The notes under the pieces are model-generated. The model was not told the origin of the DNA. It saw only the letters and a list, made by a program, of their open reading frames with translations, and searched no databases. A DNA stretch of 64,000 bases from Bacillus sp. BP-3 (GTDB lineage: Bacteria > Bacillota > Bacilli > Bacillales > Bacillaceae_G): NCBI RefSeq assembly GCF_028401955.1, contig NZ_JAQOTJ010000002.1, positions 124,001 through 188,000 of the forward strand. Reading direction: 5' to 3'. A program made the translations under genes and the position numbers. The first letter of the stretch is position 1. The number at the start of each line of letters is the position of its first letter. Positions 37,345 to 46,020 of the stretch are shown here, in pieces.

Positions 37345-38745
37345 TTATCTAACAGGTACAAACTTCCACGAACTAGGTTTTTCCGTTTTTTTACCTAGTA
37401 CGATCCAACTTTTCTCTGCATTTATATTTTCATAATTTAATGGATAACCATCTGTAAAAATATTATATTCCGTAGGGTTATTCGGATTAATTTGAATTTT
37501 AAAATCAGCTAAACTATCAGATTTTTGAGCAAGATGAACCCAACTAGAATACTTAGACCAATTTAAATATTGATATTCATTATAATTCGAGTTCTTCATG
37601 TGAAGATATACGCTCTCACCGTGGTGCAATTTTGCGTCATTTTCTTTGTAAAATTCATACTCCATAGGTGTACCAGATTGTGTATTATTATTTCCATTTG
37701 CAAGTAGCACATAATCGTAACGAGTTCCTGCATACCATTTAAATGTTAAACCTTGATAAGGAGATTCACTTGGTACGATATAATAGTTTTTCCCTGCTTC
37801 TACGACATTTCCTTCTGCATCATAGATTAATGCCTTCTCTATACTTGGAGCCTGCTCATTTTTAGCAAAAGTTTTAAACCAAAGATTTAAGAAACCTGCT
37901 GTATTGCGCTGAGCTGCTGTTAAGCTTCGCTGCACAGCAGGGATAACCATCTCTTGCCACAATTGTTCTTTACCACTATTGTAATACTTCAATGTATTAT
38001 CATTAGTGATATTCTGGATTTCAGGTTTAGCTACCTTTGCTACATAATCAATCCATTCTTCAGGTTTAGTGAAAGAATCGTTATAATTCCCGCCAGTATT
38101 GACTGCAAACTGATTTTGAATGGTTGTCACATAATTTTCAAAGGCACTATGATATTTGATAGCCCTTGTATCAATTGCGGTAAAATTTGCTGCATGCATA
38201 GGTTGTGTAGCATCTGTAAGGTAGTGCGTGGCTACTCCTAAATAATAGAAAGCTTTTTCATAGTCTTTATTCCGAAAATGCTCTCCAGATTCATAAAAGT
38301 ATTTCTTTCCTTGTGTAAGAGCTGTTGGATCTGTTTCTCCTCTATAATTTTTCTGAGTATCAGGATCATAAAAGTGAGACTTCCATCCTCCTTTGAAAAC
38401 TCCACCGATTCCTAACCCGCCATCGTTAAATTCAGAATTATAATCTGCATCATATAATCCTTTTGAAAATAAATCTTTATATTGTGGGAAATTTAAGAAG
38501 TCTACAGCCTGTTTATTTGTTTCCATATTAGATTCTGTTTTCATAATTTCAATCGCTTGTTTTGCAATCCATAAATGTGTACTTTTATCAGAATGATACG
38601 GAGCCTCTGCAGACCATTTTTCAGCAATGGGATCATTCTCAGATAAATCAATTTGATCAATATGAGCATAGCTATTTTGTGGGAATGCTCCTAAAATAGT
38701 TAAAGTAACTCCAGCTATAGATAGTGTTGAGATGAGTTTTTTCAT
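37345..38745 (-). CDS. Zinc-dependent phospholipase C with an extra C-terminal domain
   Basis: 466 residues. After the signal peptide (cut near NSYA) and a short propeptide, the mature enzyme begins at Trp44 (AEKWSAE). All zinc ligands of B. cereus PC-PLC are recognisable: Trp44, His57 in STHLWIAK, Asp in LYDADYN, His in SHFYDPD, His and Asp in THYLTDATQPMHAANF, and His/Glu in KYHSAFENY. The usual enzyme is 283 residues; here about 165 more residues (from about 300) form a Tyr/Trp/Asn-rich beta-type region (LTFKWYAGTRYDYVLLANGN). The two-part layout recalls clostridial alpha-toxin, although this C-terminal sequence is different. GAAAGGAAG precedes the ATG. No PlcR box was found nearby. Confidence 0.92.
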   Translation of the reverse strand: MKKLISTLSIAGVTLTILGAFPQNSYAHIDQIDLSENDPIAEKWSAEAPYHSDKSTHLWIAKQAIEIMKTESNMETNKQAVDFLNFPQYKDLFSKGLYDADYNSEFNDGGLGIGGVFKGGWKSHFYDPDTQKNYRGETDPTALTQGKKYFYESGEHFRNKDYEKAFYYLGVATHYLTDATQPMHAANFTAIDTRAIKYHSAFENYVTTIQNQFAVNTGGNYNDSFTKPEEWIDYVAKVAKPEIQNITNDNTLKYYNSGKEQLWQEMVIPAVQRSLTAAQRNTAGFLNLWFKTFAKNEQAPSIEKALIYDAEGNVVEAGKNYYIVPSESPYQGLTFKWYAGTRYDYVLLANGNNNTQSGTPMEYEFYKENDAKLHHGESVYLHMKNSNYNEYQYLNWSKYSSWVHLAQKSDSLADFKIQINPNNPTEYNIFTDGYPLNYENINAEKSWIVLGKKTEKPSSWKFVPVR

Positions 38746-38927
38746 TTTTTCTTCCTTTCTAAATGCAATGTTATAATAATCATTATATAGAAGGGGATAG
38801 TAATTTCAATATTTCCATGTATAATTTCGCTTGTTTTTTCCTACATTGTCACTTTTTGTTACAATATAATAAAAAAATAAACCTTGAAAACATTGGGAAG
38901 TTATGGTAACATCGTAAACGTACTACA

Positions 38928-38950
38928 TGACCATTGTGTTCAAACGGTCA
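38928..38950. promoter_or_regulatory. Candidate YhgD operator O1
   Basis: A 23-bp site with TGACC and GGTCA at its ends, inside the leader of yhgD. It shares TGTTCA with O3 read in reverse. Confidence 0.55.
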
Positions 38951-38967
38951 ATTTTGGAGGTGAAAAC

Positions 38968-39540
38968 GTGGCAATTGATCGAAAGCGGGCAATTATTGAA
39001 GCAGCAACAAAATCTTTTTCTACATTTGGTTATAAAGCAACAACGATGGATCAAGTTGCAAAGTTAGCCAATGTCGGAAAAGGGACAATTTATACGTTTT
39101 TTAAAAATAAGGAAGAGTTGTTTGGTGAAATTATCTCGAATTTAATTACAGAAATGAAACAAGCCGCAGAAACAACAATCGACCCAACTATGTCATTTTT
39201 CGAAAACGTACATTGTGCATTATACAGTATTTTAGAATTCCGAAAAGACCATCAACTTATGATTAAGCTCATTCAAGAAGAGCGAGATATGGGAACAAAA
39301 GAAGTGCAAGATGTTATGCAACAATTGGATTCTGCAATTATTACATTTATTAAATCGCATCTTGAAGCTGCAATTGCAAAAGGTGAAATTATGAAATGTG
39401 ATCCAGAAATTACAGCATTTATCATGGTTCGTTTGTATATATCTCTCATTTTTGATTGGGAAAAACATCATGAACCGTTAGAAAAAGAGCATATTGCTAA
39501 ACTTTTTGAATTATATTTATTAAAGGGATTGTCAAAATGA
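38968..39540 (+). CDS. yhgD: TetR-family repressor YhgD
   Basis: 190 residues from the GTG at 38968, with TTGGAGGTGAAAAC upstream; the open frame further upstream covers operator O1 and lacks a site. The N-terminal TetR HTH is clear (AIIEAATKSFSTFGYKATTM, VAKLANVGKGTIYTFFKNKE). The C-terminal ligand domain is helical. It precedes yhgE as in B. subtilis. Candidate operators before its own gene and before yhgE suggest that it represses both. Confidence 0.92.
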   Translation: MAIDRKRAIIEAATKSFSTFGYKATTMDQVAKLANVGKGTIYTFFKNKEELFGEIISNLITEMKQAAETTIDPTMSFFENVHCALYSILEFRKDHQLMIKLIQEERDMGTKEVQDVMQQLDSAIITFIKSHLEAAIAKGEIMKCDPEITAFIMVRLYISLIFDWEKHHEPLEKEHIAKLFELYLLKGLSK

Positions 39541-39566
39541 GATAATCCTCTTATTATTATAAAATA

Positions 39567-39589
39567 TGACCAAGTGAATGATTCAGTCA
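39567..39589. promoter_or_regulatory. Candidate YhgD operator O2
   Basis: A 23-bp TGAC-N15-GTCA site with the inner palindrome TGAATGATTCA, between yhgD and yhgE. Confidence 0.5.
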
Positions 39590-39677
39590 TAATTTTGCAG
39601 AGGGGGAATTGTAAGAAGATAGCAGAACATACGAGAGGATGAATTGGTCGTTATTTTCTTCTTTTTTTTACAAAAAC

Positions 39678-39700
39678 TGACTGAATGAACAAAACGGTCA
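39678..39700. promoter_or_regulatory. Candidate YhgD operator O3
   Basis: A 23-bp TGAC-N15-GTCA site (TGACTGAATGAACA on the left, CGGTCA on the right), 25 bp before yhgE. Confidence 0.55.
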
Positions 39701-39725
39701 ATAATTAAAAAAGGGGGAGTAAACA

Positions 39726-42242
39726 ATGCGAGGATTGAAACTGCTTGGAGAAGAGTTTGCTACGATTATCAAAAGCAAAAAAATCTTAATTCCTATTATT
39801 GCGGTCTTATTTATTCCTGTATTGTATGCTGGTATGTTCTTATGGGCATTTTGGGATCCATATGACCGATTAGATGATTTACCAGTTGCAGTTGTAAACC
39901 TTGATGAAGGTGTAGTGTACAATGGAAAACCGATTGAGGCCGGTAAAGAGCTTGTTAAAAATTTGAAAGAAAAGGACGGCTTCAAATGGGAGTTTGTCAG
40001 CGAGAAAACAGCAAAAAAAGGAATGGACGATCGCAAATATTACATGACAGTCCGCATTCCAAGCGACTTCTCCAAAAATACAACAACATTGTTGGATGCA
40101 AACCCTAAAAAATCAAAACTAGAGTACATTCCAAATGAAAGCTTAAACTTCTTATCTTCACAAATCGGTGGATCAGCCATTGAAAAAATTAAAAGCGAAG
40201 TATCAGCTACAGTAACAAAAACATATGCTGAGACAATGTTTGATTCATTGAAAGATGTGTCGAAAGGCTTTGCGGATGCTAGTGAGGGTGCTGGTCAGCT
40301 TCATGATGGTACAGGTGAATTGAAAGACGGCTCACAACAAATCACAGATGGCTTAGGAGAGTTTTCTGGGAAAGCCAATGGTGGGTTGAATAAGTTAGCA
40401 ACTGGTTCTAACCAAATTACGAATGGTTTAGGCGAGTTAAATAGTAAAGTAAGTGGTATGCCAGATGGAATGAATAAGCTATTGAATGGTTCACAGCAAA
40501 TCACAGGTGGCTTAGGTCAATACGTAGATCCAAAAGGAGAATTACAATTAAGTTTAGGTAAGCTATTGAGTGGTTCACAGCGTATCACAGATGGTTTAGG
40601 TCAATACGTAGATCCAAAAGGAGAATTACAATCAAATTTAGGGCAGTTATTGAGTGGATCCCAACAAATTACAAATGGATTAAAACAGTTCACTGATCCA
40701 CAAGGCAACTATCAATCTGGATTAAAAGCAGCTCAAAAAGGTGCAAAAGATATAAGCTTAGGAGCTTCTAAACTTTCACAAGGGGTATCTGAATGGAAGA
40801 AGCAAGCAGATAATTTAAATGGTTTTGCGAGTAAAACAGCAGGAGATGCTAAGGCGGTCTCAGCTAACTTAGGAGATTTAAACGAAAAGATTAAAGCTTT
40901 ACCAGAAGAGTATAGAAAACAGTTAGAGCCTACTATCCAAGAGGCGATGGCCAATAGTCAAAAAGTTTCACAAGAAACGGCAGGAGTTGCACAAGGCATA
41001 CAAGGGTTAGCTGGAGAAAACGGCGCTGGGAAAATTGAGGCTGGAGCAACAGAGATTAAAAGTGGGGCTGATGATTTAAGTAAGGGAGTAGGTCAGCTGT
41101 CAAAAGGATCAATAGATAGCTTAGGTAAATTGGCAGATGGATCAGGCAAAGTAACAGACGGAATAGATCAATTAGTAGATTCAAAAGGAAAATTCCAAAG
41201 TGGTTTAAATCAATTGGCTGGTGGATCAGGACAGATTACAGGAGGACTAGGCCAGTTAGTAGACTCAAAAGGAAAATTCCAAAGTGGTTTAAATCAATTG
41301 GCAGATGGATCTGGTCAAATTACAAATGCTTTAAGTATGGCAGCAAGTCAATCCGGCCAATTAACAAACGGAGTAAGTGCTTTACTTGATGGTTCGCAGC
41401 AAATCACAGGCGGCCTAGGTCAATTCGTAGATCCAAAAGGGGAATTCCAAAGTGGTTTAGTTCGTTTACAAGACGGTTCTGGCAAAGTAACAGAAGGCCT
41501 TGGCAAAGCAAACGACGGTTCAAAAGAACTAGCAACAAAACTCGGCGAAGGTGCTGAGAAAACAAGTGAAACAAAAGGCGATGAGAACAAATATGACATG
41601 TTCGCAAGTCCAGTGAAAGTGAAAACTGAGAAAATGGCAGAAGTTCCGAACTACGGAACAGGCTTTACACCATACTTCTTATCTCTTGGCTTATTCGTTG
41701 GGGCACTGCTATTATCTATCGTGTTCCCGTTACGCGAAACAGTTGGTATACCGAAATCAGGATTTAGCTGGTTTATTAGTAAGTTTGGTGTACTACTTGC
41801 AGTTGGTGTAATTCAAGCGCTTGTGGCAGACGCAGTGTTACTGCTTTGGTTAGGTGTTGAAGTACAAAGTGTTCCGTACTTCATATTGTTTAGTATTATT
41901 ACAAGCTTATCGTTTATTGCGTTAGTACAATTTTTAGTAACGACTTTCGGCGATGCAGGACGTTTTGTGGCGATCTTGACATTGATATTACAATTAACAA
42001 CAAGTGCGGGTACATTCCCACTTGAGTTAATTCCGAAACCGCTGCAAATCTTTAACGCATGGTTCCCGATGACATATTCTGTATCAGGACTTAAAGCAGT
42101 TGTTTCAAGCGGAGACTTCAGCTTTATGTGGCAAAACGCAGGCATTTTAATGATCTTCATTGTTCTGTTATCACTTGGAACAATTGGTACATTAACTTGG
42201 ATGCATAAGCATCAATACGGGAAATTTTCGGATGCAGAATAA
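39726..42242 (+). CDS. yhgE: YhgE/Pip-family membrane protein
   Basis: 838 residues. An N-terminal transmembrane helix (about 19-43) is followed by the Pip N-domain (LPVAVVNLDEGVVYNGKPIE), a long extracellular region of repeats (about 180-630) and five C-terminal helices in the ABC-2-like core. The repeats alternate GSQQITGGLGQ(Y/F)VDPKGE and related GSGQ(I/K)T(G/D)G(L/I) units about 30 residues long. The family includes the Lactococcus phage infection protein Pip and the type VII accessory EsaA. Its role in Bacillus is not established. AAAAAGGGGGAG precedes the ATG. Confidence 0.93.
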   Translation: MRGLKLLGEEFATIIKSKKILIPIIAVLFIPVLYAGMFLWAFWDPYDRLDDLPVAVVNLDEGVVYNGKPIEAGKELVKNLKEKDGFKWEFVSEKTAKKGMDDRKYYMTVRIPSDFSKNTTTLLDANPKKSKLEYIPNESLNFLSSQIGGSAIEKIKSEVSATVTKTYAETMFDSLKDVSKGFADASEGAGQLHDGTGELKDGSQQITDGLGEFSGKANGGLNKLATGSNQITNGLGELNSKVSGMPDGMNKLLNGSQQITGGLGQYVDPKGELQLSLGKLLSGSQRITDGLGQYVDPKGELQSNLGQLLSGSQQITNGLKQFTDPQGNYQSGLKAAQKGAKDISLGASKLSQGVSEWKKQADNLNGFASKTAGDAKAVSANLGDLNEKIKALPEEYRKQLEPTIQEAMANSQKVSQETAGVAQGIQGLAGENGAGKIEAGATEIKSGADDLSKGVGQLSKGSIDSLGKLADGSGKVTDGIDQLVDSKGKFQSGLNQLAGGSGQITGGLGQLVDSKGKFQSGLNQLADGSGQITNALSMAASQSGQLTNGVSALLDGSQQITGGLGQFVDPKGEFQSGLVRLQDGSGKVTEGLGKANDGSKELATKLGEGAEKTSETKGDENKYDMFASPVKVKTEKMAEVPNYGTGFTPYFLSLGLFVGALLLSIVFPLRETVGIPKSGFSWFISKFGVLLAVGVIQALVADAVLLLWLGVEVQSVPYFILFSIITSLSFIALVQFLVTTFGDAGRFVAILTLILQLTTSAGTFPLELIPKPLQIFNAWFPMTYSVSGLKAVVSSGDFSFMWQNAGILMIFIVLLSLGTIGTLTWMHKHQYGKFSDAE

Positions 42243-42245
42243 TTG

Positions 42246-42280
42246 AAAAACCCTAAAGGCCACAAGCCTTTAGGGTTTTT
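42246..42280. terminator. Terminator between yhgE and the 42283 gene
   Basis: AAAAACCCTAAAGGC pairs with GCCTTTAGGGTTTTT. Confidence 0.88.
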
Positions 42281-42282
42281 TA

Positions 42283-42822
42283 TTATGGACGATAAAATTT
42301 TACATGCTTATCATTGCGATCAAACCAACCTTTAAAGGCCCAGTTAATCCATCCGCCATCGCCTTCATTAGTGAATTCTCCGTCTTCAAACACCCATATG
42401 CCGTAAATCGTTCCATTATAATTTGTTGAACCATAAAATTTAACACCTCTAAATTGTTCCGTATATCCTTGATTTAAATTAAAAACCATTACATTATATC
42501 TTTGACCTGCTGAGTAAAAAGTTGATTCCATTACATTTTTGACAAATCCGGAACGGTTAGCATTAGCATTGACAGCATCTCTAATTCTATCAGCGATACC
42601 TAGTACATCAACGTTAACATTTAAATTAGCGCTGGCAGCAAGTTTTAAACTAGTATTCTGCTGATTTTCCATAGATAAATGAAACGTCTTATTAGAAGCA
42701 ATTTTTTCTTGATCGTAGTTAGTGATAGATTTTTCTTCCGCGCTAGCGTGAGGGATGGAAATGGTACTTAATCCGATAGCACTTGCGAATGCAATTCCTA
42801 CAAATTTTTTTAGTTTACTCAT
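42283..42822 (-). CDS. Secreted protein of unknown function
   Basis: 179 residues with a clear signal peptide (KKFVGIAFASAIGLSTISIP, cut after ASA). The mature part has a low-complexity helical segment (SANLNVNVDVLGIADRIRDA) and a C-terminal beta-rich region with many aromatic residues (YNVMVFNLNQGYTEQFRGVK, IYGIWVFEDGEFTNEGDGGW). The C-terminal half resembles small secreted stress-type proteins of Bacillus such as YolA, a tentative link. AGGAGGTCTGTAAC precedes the ATG. Confidence 0.7.
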   Translation of the reverse strand: MSKLKKFVGIAFASAIGLSTISIPHASAEEKSITNYDQEKIASNKTFHLSMENQQNTSLKLAASANLNVNVDVLGIADRIRDAVNANANRSGFVKNVMESTFYSAGQRYNVMVFNLNQGYTEQFRGVKFYGSTNYNGTIYGIWVFEDGEFTNEGDGGWINWAFKGWFDRNDKHVKFYRP

Positions 42823-43029
42823 GTTACAGACCTCCTGTTATTTTTGGGAATTTTCTTACAACTTGATTGTATCTTTCAAACTTTTGTGTTTGAAGTAGTG
42901 ATATTCAATTCACTTAGTTACATGTTTGAAAGTTTTTTGTGACTCTAAAGGTTTTTGATATTGAGATTTTGTTGATAAAAAAATGACAGATAACTTTTAT
43001 AGTATTTAGTAGATTTTTAGATAGAAAAG

Positions 43030-43163
43030 ATGAACAAAGTAAATGTTGGGGATTATGTTCAGTTTCCTATCACGATAACCCATTCTTAAAATTAACTGGA
43101 TATGTTGTATGCGTTTTAATGAATGTAATTTATTGTAGATGTTTCGTGAACGTTAAAAAATGA
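43030..43163 (+). pseudogene. Frameshifted ~43-residue orphan protein
   Basis: MNKVNVGDYVQ continues, after a one-base shift at CAGTTTCC (43069-43076), as SYHDNPFLKLTGYVVCVLMN and VIYCRCFVNVKK to the stop at 43161-43163. Joined, this is a plausible small beta-type protein. There is no strong ribosome site. A hairpin terminator follows at 43277. Confidence 0.4.
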
Positions 43164-43276
43164 CAACCTTCAAAATATAGAAACTCGCCAAGTGGTAAAA
43201 CATGATTAGTACAAGAAAATAGAAATTTCTAGAGATAGCGTTTCATGATGAATAAGATAAATGAACTCTATTAAAG

Positions 43277-43314
43277 AATACGAAGCAACCTTTTCAGGAA
43301 GGTTGCTTCGTATT
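43277..43314. terminator. Strong hairpin with 16-bp stem
   Basis: AATACGAAGCAACCTT pairs perfectly with AAGGTTGCTTCGTATT around TTCAGG. Confidence 0.75.
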
Positions 43315-43320
43315 TACATA

Positions 43321-43345
43321 AAAAAAGCTAGCAAAGTGCTAGCTT
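43321..43345 (-). terminator. GCTAGC-type terminator
   Basis: AAAAAAGCTAGCA pairs with TGCTAGCTTTTTT; it lies downstream of the minus-strand membrane gene. Confidence 0.8.
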
Positions 43346-43410
43346 TTTTATTTTTGATAAGTTAAAGAAAAGTTTTGTTTATCCTTACAACGTATTCATG
43401 TGCAAGGAAT

Positions 43411-44015
43411 CTAATTTTTCTTTTTACGAAAACGATGTATGCCGTAAGCAACGAAGATCAGTGTGAAAATGAGCCAAGCAAATGGTGCATATTTTTCGGC
43501 GAGTGTTTTCATTTTCATATTTTTTGTGATTTCTTCTTTTGTTTTTCCTACTATAATTTCAGAACCACTATATCCCTCAAGTGTATTTCCTTTTTTAACA
43601 CCAAAAATGAGAGCTTCTGTGTTATTTTCGATCCCGTGATAGCGATAACCTTTACTATGTATCGTTAATTGTGTATCGTCTTTTTTTAATGTGTATTCTT
43701 CAGTTGTCGTAATGTCTTTTGAAGAAAGTGGAATTGGCTCAACTGCCAATCGAACTTCTTTTTCGTTTAGAGTAGGAAGTGACTCACTATTTATAGAAAG
43801 GTGCGCAGGAATGTGTTTTTCTGTATCTGTAGTTTTCCAACTTAATTTTTTTCTTCTATATGACTTTTTTCGAGTAAGGCAAATTCTTTATTTACTTTTG
43901 TTTCTTTGAGCTTGTTTACAGCGTCGTTATAATGTTCCTTTCCAAAAAGCGAAGTAATAGTTTGTACAGTTAGGACGATGTATAAGATTACTAGTACGAT
44001 GATGCCCTTTTTCAC
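43411..44015 (-). pseudogene. Frameshifted membrane protein of unknown function
   Basis: From a GTG at 44015 with AGGGGGAACAATC upstream, the first frame reads an N-terminal helix (VKKGIIVLVILYIVLTVQTI) and continues to a stop after EEKN near 43845. The next frame resumes as SWKTTDTEKHIPAHLSINSE and runs to 43411, ending in a second helix (PFAWLIFTLIFVAYGIHRF) and RKKKN. Adding one A to the A-run at about 43850 would fuse them into one protein of about 200 residues with an extracellular middle. This is either recent inactivation or a sequencing error. No family was recognised. Confidence 0.7.
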
Positions 44016-44180
44016 GATTGTTCCCCCTGAATAGTAATGTGAATGTTCTCTATATCTATTATTTTACAGAAAAACATATATTAGGAACAATTCCTTATTA
44101 TTACATTAACCTTACGAAAATGTAAGATTGGATTTTCGGCGTATGAAAATATAAATATTTTTGATTTTCAAAGTATATAA

Positions 44181-44306
44181 ATACATAATAATGGAGAACA
44201 GGTATTTACCAGTCGTATTTTCCCAAGAACCGACAGCAAAGAAATTAATTTTTTTGCGGAAGAAGGAAATGTATTAGTACAAGCAACCAAATGGGATTAT
44301 GAATAA
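44181..44306 (+). pseudogene. C-terminal scar of sucrose-6-phosphate hydrolase (GH32)
   Basis: About 41 codons: HNNGEQVFTSRIFPRTDSKE and then INFFAEEGNVLVQATKWDYE before a TAA. The stretch 'NNGE.VFTSRIFP' is the typical GH32 C-terminal beta-sandwich strand in SacA/ScrB enzymes. A stop lies just upstream, so the remaining 90% of the gene is absent. It ends 15 bases before fructokinase, in the usual scrB-scrK order. Confidence 0.75.
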
Positions 44307-44321
44307 GAAGAGGTGGAATAT

Positions 44322-45290
44322 ATGAAGAACTTATATGCAATCGGGGAAGTTTTAATTGATTTCATTCCTATTCAAAAAGGAAAAGCGCTAAAAGATGTAG
44401 TAGAATTTCAACGAGTTTCTGGAGGAGCGCCTGCGAATGTAGCAGCCGCAGTTGCAAAGTACGGGGGAAAATCACATATGCTTACAAAGTTAGGTACCGA
44501 TGCATTTGGTGATTTTCTTTTAGAACAATTACGGGAAGTGGGCGTAAATATAGACAAGGTTACAAGAACGAACGAAGCAAATACAGGCCTAGCTTTCGTC
44601 TCATTACGCGAAGATGGAGAACATGATTTTTCTTTTTATCGCAATCCTTCTGCGGATTTGTTGTTTCATGAAAATGAAATAGAGGAAAGATGGTTTGAAA
44701 AAGGGGACATTCTTCATTTTTGTTCCGTCGATTTAGTAGAAAGTCCGATGAAATATGCGCATGTGAAAGCGATCCGCTCTGCGAAAGAAAATGGAGGAAT
44801 TATCAGCTTCGACCCTAACGTACGTCTACCGCTTTGGAAACATGCTGAAGATTGTAGAAAAACGATTTTGGAATTTATTCCGCATGCACATATCGTGAAA
44901 ATTTCAGATGAAGAGCTGGAGTTCATTACGGGCATTTCTGATCCCAAAGAGGCGATTGAGTCTTTGTTTGTAGGTGATGTAAAAGTTGTGGTTTATACAA
45001 AAGGAGCGCATGGTGCGGAATTATATATGAAGGATAAAAAGTATCAATCAAATGGATATCATGTTGTAGTGCAGGATACAACAGGTGCAGGAGACGCATT
45101 TATTGGCGGTTTCTTGTATAAATTGTTAGAGAAAAACGTAGGGCAACAAAATGTAGAAGAGGTGCTTCATATGCATTGGCAGGAGATATTATCATTTGCG
45201 AATGCTAGCGGTGCCCTTACTACGACTGGAAAAGGAGCAATATCTTCTATTCCTGTGAAAGAAGATATCTACAATTTGCTTCAAGGGTGA
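44322..45290 (+). CDS. scrK: Fructokinase (PfkB family)
   Basis: 322 residues; ATG 44322 has AAGAGGTGG upstream. PfkB signatures: GGAPANVAAAVAKYGG near residue 37 and DTTGAGDAFIGGFLYK near residue 250, with the catalytic Asp in GAGD. It phosphorylates fructose released from sucrose. The upstream hydrolase is deleted and no sucrose PTS gene is in the window, so its original pathway is broken here unless sucrose genes lie elsewhere. A strong terminator follows. Confidence 0.93.
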   Translation: MKNLYAIGEVLIDFIPIQKGKALKDVVEFQRVSGGAPANVAAAVAKYGGKSHMLTKLGTDAFGDFLLEQLREVGVNIDKVTRTNEANTGLAFVSLREDGEHDFSFYRNPSADLLFHENEIEERWFEKGDILHFCSVDLVESPMKYAHVKAIRSAKENGGIISFDPNVRLPLWKHAEDCRKTILEFIPHAHIVKISDEELEFITGISDPKEAIESLFVGDVKVVVYTKGAHGAELYMKDKKYQSNGYHVVVQDTTGAGDAFIGGFLYKLLEKNVGQQNVEEVLHMHWQEILSFANASGALTTTGKGAISSIPVKEDIYNLLQG

Positions 45291-45302
45291 ACTACATAAA
45301 GT

Positions 45303-45340
45303 AAAAAAATAGTGGGGATTTTCTTCCCCACTATTTTTTT
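45303..45340. terminator. Terminator after fructokinase
   Basis: AAAAAAATAGTGGGGA pairs with TCCCCACTATTTTTTT. Confidence 0.9.
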
Positions 45341-45374
45341 ACTACTATAATTTCAGAACGATCTTACCTTTCAA

Positions 45375-45710
45375 ATGTTTTTTAACCTCCAGAAATTTTT
45401 AGCATATACGATCGTTTCTTCTTTCTTTTTTCATGAAACCTTACAGAACTGTGATTTTTATGTAAGGTTAGTAGATGGTCGCTTTTTTACTTCAAATATA
45501 TTTAACGGTATAGCGATTGGTATGGTTATTCATTTTGTAACGATCTATATTTACTCCCTTGTGTTTAACATCCAAGTAGAATTTACACAATATATCTCTA
45601 ATTTTAGAGTTTATCCATATGTTTTATTAACTGTTGTAGCTTACCTTATACAGGGCGGTGCAGAAAAACTTGTTTATAGAGGTTTTTTCAGTCTTTCTGT
45701 AAGATCATAA
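45375..45710 (+). pseudogene. Truncated CPBP-family membrane protease
   Basis: The 111-codon ORF starts without a ribosome site and has two hydrophobic helices (GIAIGMVIHFVTIYIYSLVF and VLLTVVAYLIQGG). It ends in GGAEKLVYRGFF, close to the CPBP motif EExxYRG where the second Glu is Lys here. All later helices with the remaining metal ligands are missing. Downstream, at 45696, the sequence turns into an IS4-like segment, which probably caused the loss. Confidence 0.6.
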
Positions 45711-45745
45711 GAAAGGATGGCTCTTTTGTATATTAATGAGTTGTA
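45696..45745 (+). mobile_element. Short IS4-like remnant
   Basis: TCTTTCTGTAAGATCATAAG and the following GAAAGGATGGCTCTTTT match the leader just before the transposase start at 7031-7060 (TCTTTCTGTAGAATCATAGG...). It then joins TATTAATGAGT, similar to TACGTTAATGAGT at 7439. The transposase body is missing. Confidence 0.5.
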
Positions 45746-45765
45746 ACCATAGAAATCTATTTTCA

Positions 45766-45914
45766 TTTTTCAACATATAAGTTGCTGCTATACAGAAGGA
45801 AAAATGACTTATACTCGCAGTCTCCTTTGCATGTGGCAGGAACAGGTCCTGACGTTTCTATATGTGGCCAGATGCTCTCGTCCCTCCTTTAAAAAGAAAG
45901 GGGTTTTTAACTTG
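45766..45914 (+). repeat. bcr1-like interspersed repeat, copy B
   Basis: The longest copy here: TGCTGCTATACAGAAGG, GCATGTGGCAGGAA, TTTCTATATGTGGCCAGATG, CTCTCGTCCC and AAAAAGAAAGGGGTTTTTA. It lies between the CPBP/IS remnant and the LacI gene. Confidence 0.7.
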
Positions 45915-46020
45915 TATGTATAGGTATACTGTCTACGTTTTTAATGTTTACAATATCGATATAGTATTTTCTTGTTAAGGTGTGTTGCGATTTCCAATTA
46001 TATACTATATAATTCTAATT

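Larger units (their letters stand above)
42823..43410. other. Gap with two terminators and a frameshifted small gene
   Basis: Apart from the small pseudogene at 43030-43163 it holds a 16-bp-stem hairpin (43277-43314) and a GCTAGC hairpin (43321-43345). Confidence 0.55.

Noticed and set aside
38746-38883. PlcR box upstream of the phospholipase C gene
   Set aside because: No sequence fits TATGNANNNNTNCATA with one mismatch or fewer in the region read.
40300-41500. Tandem repeats considered as a non-coding array
   Set aside because: All repeats are in frame within YhgE and encode its extracellular units.
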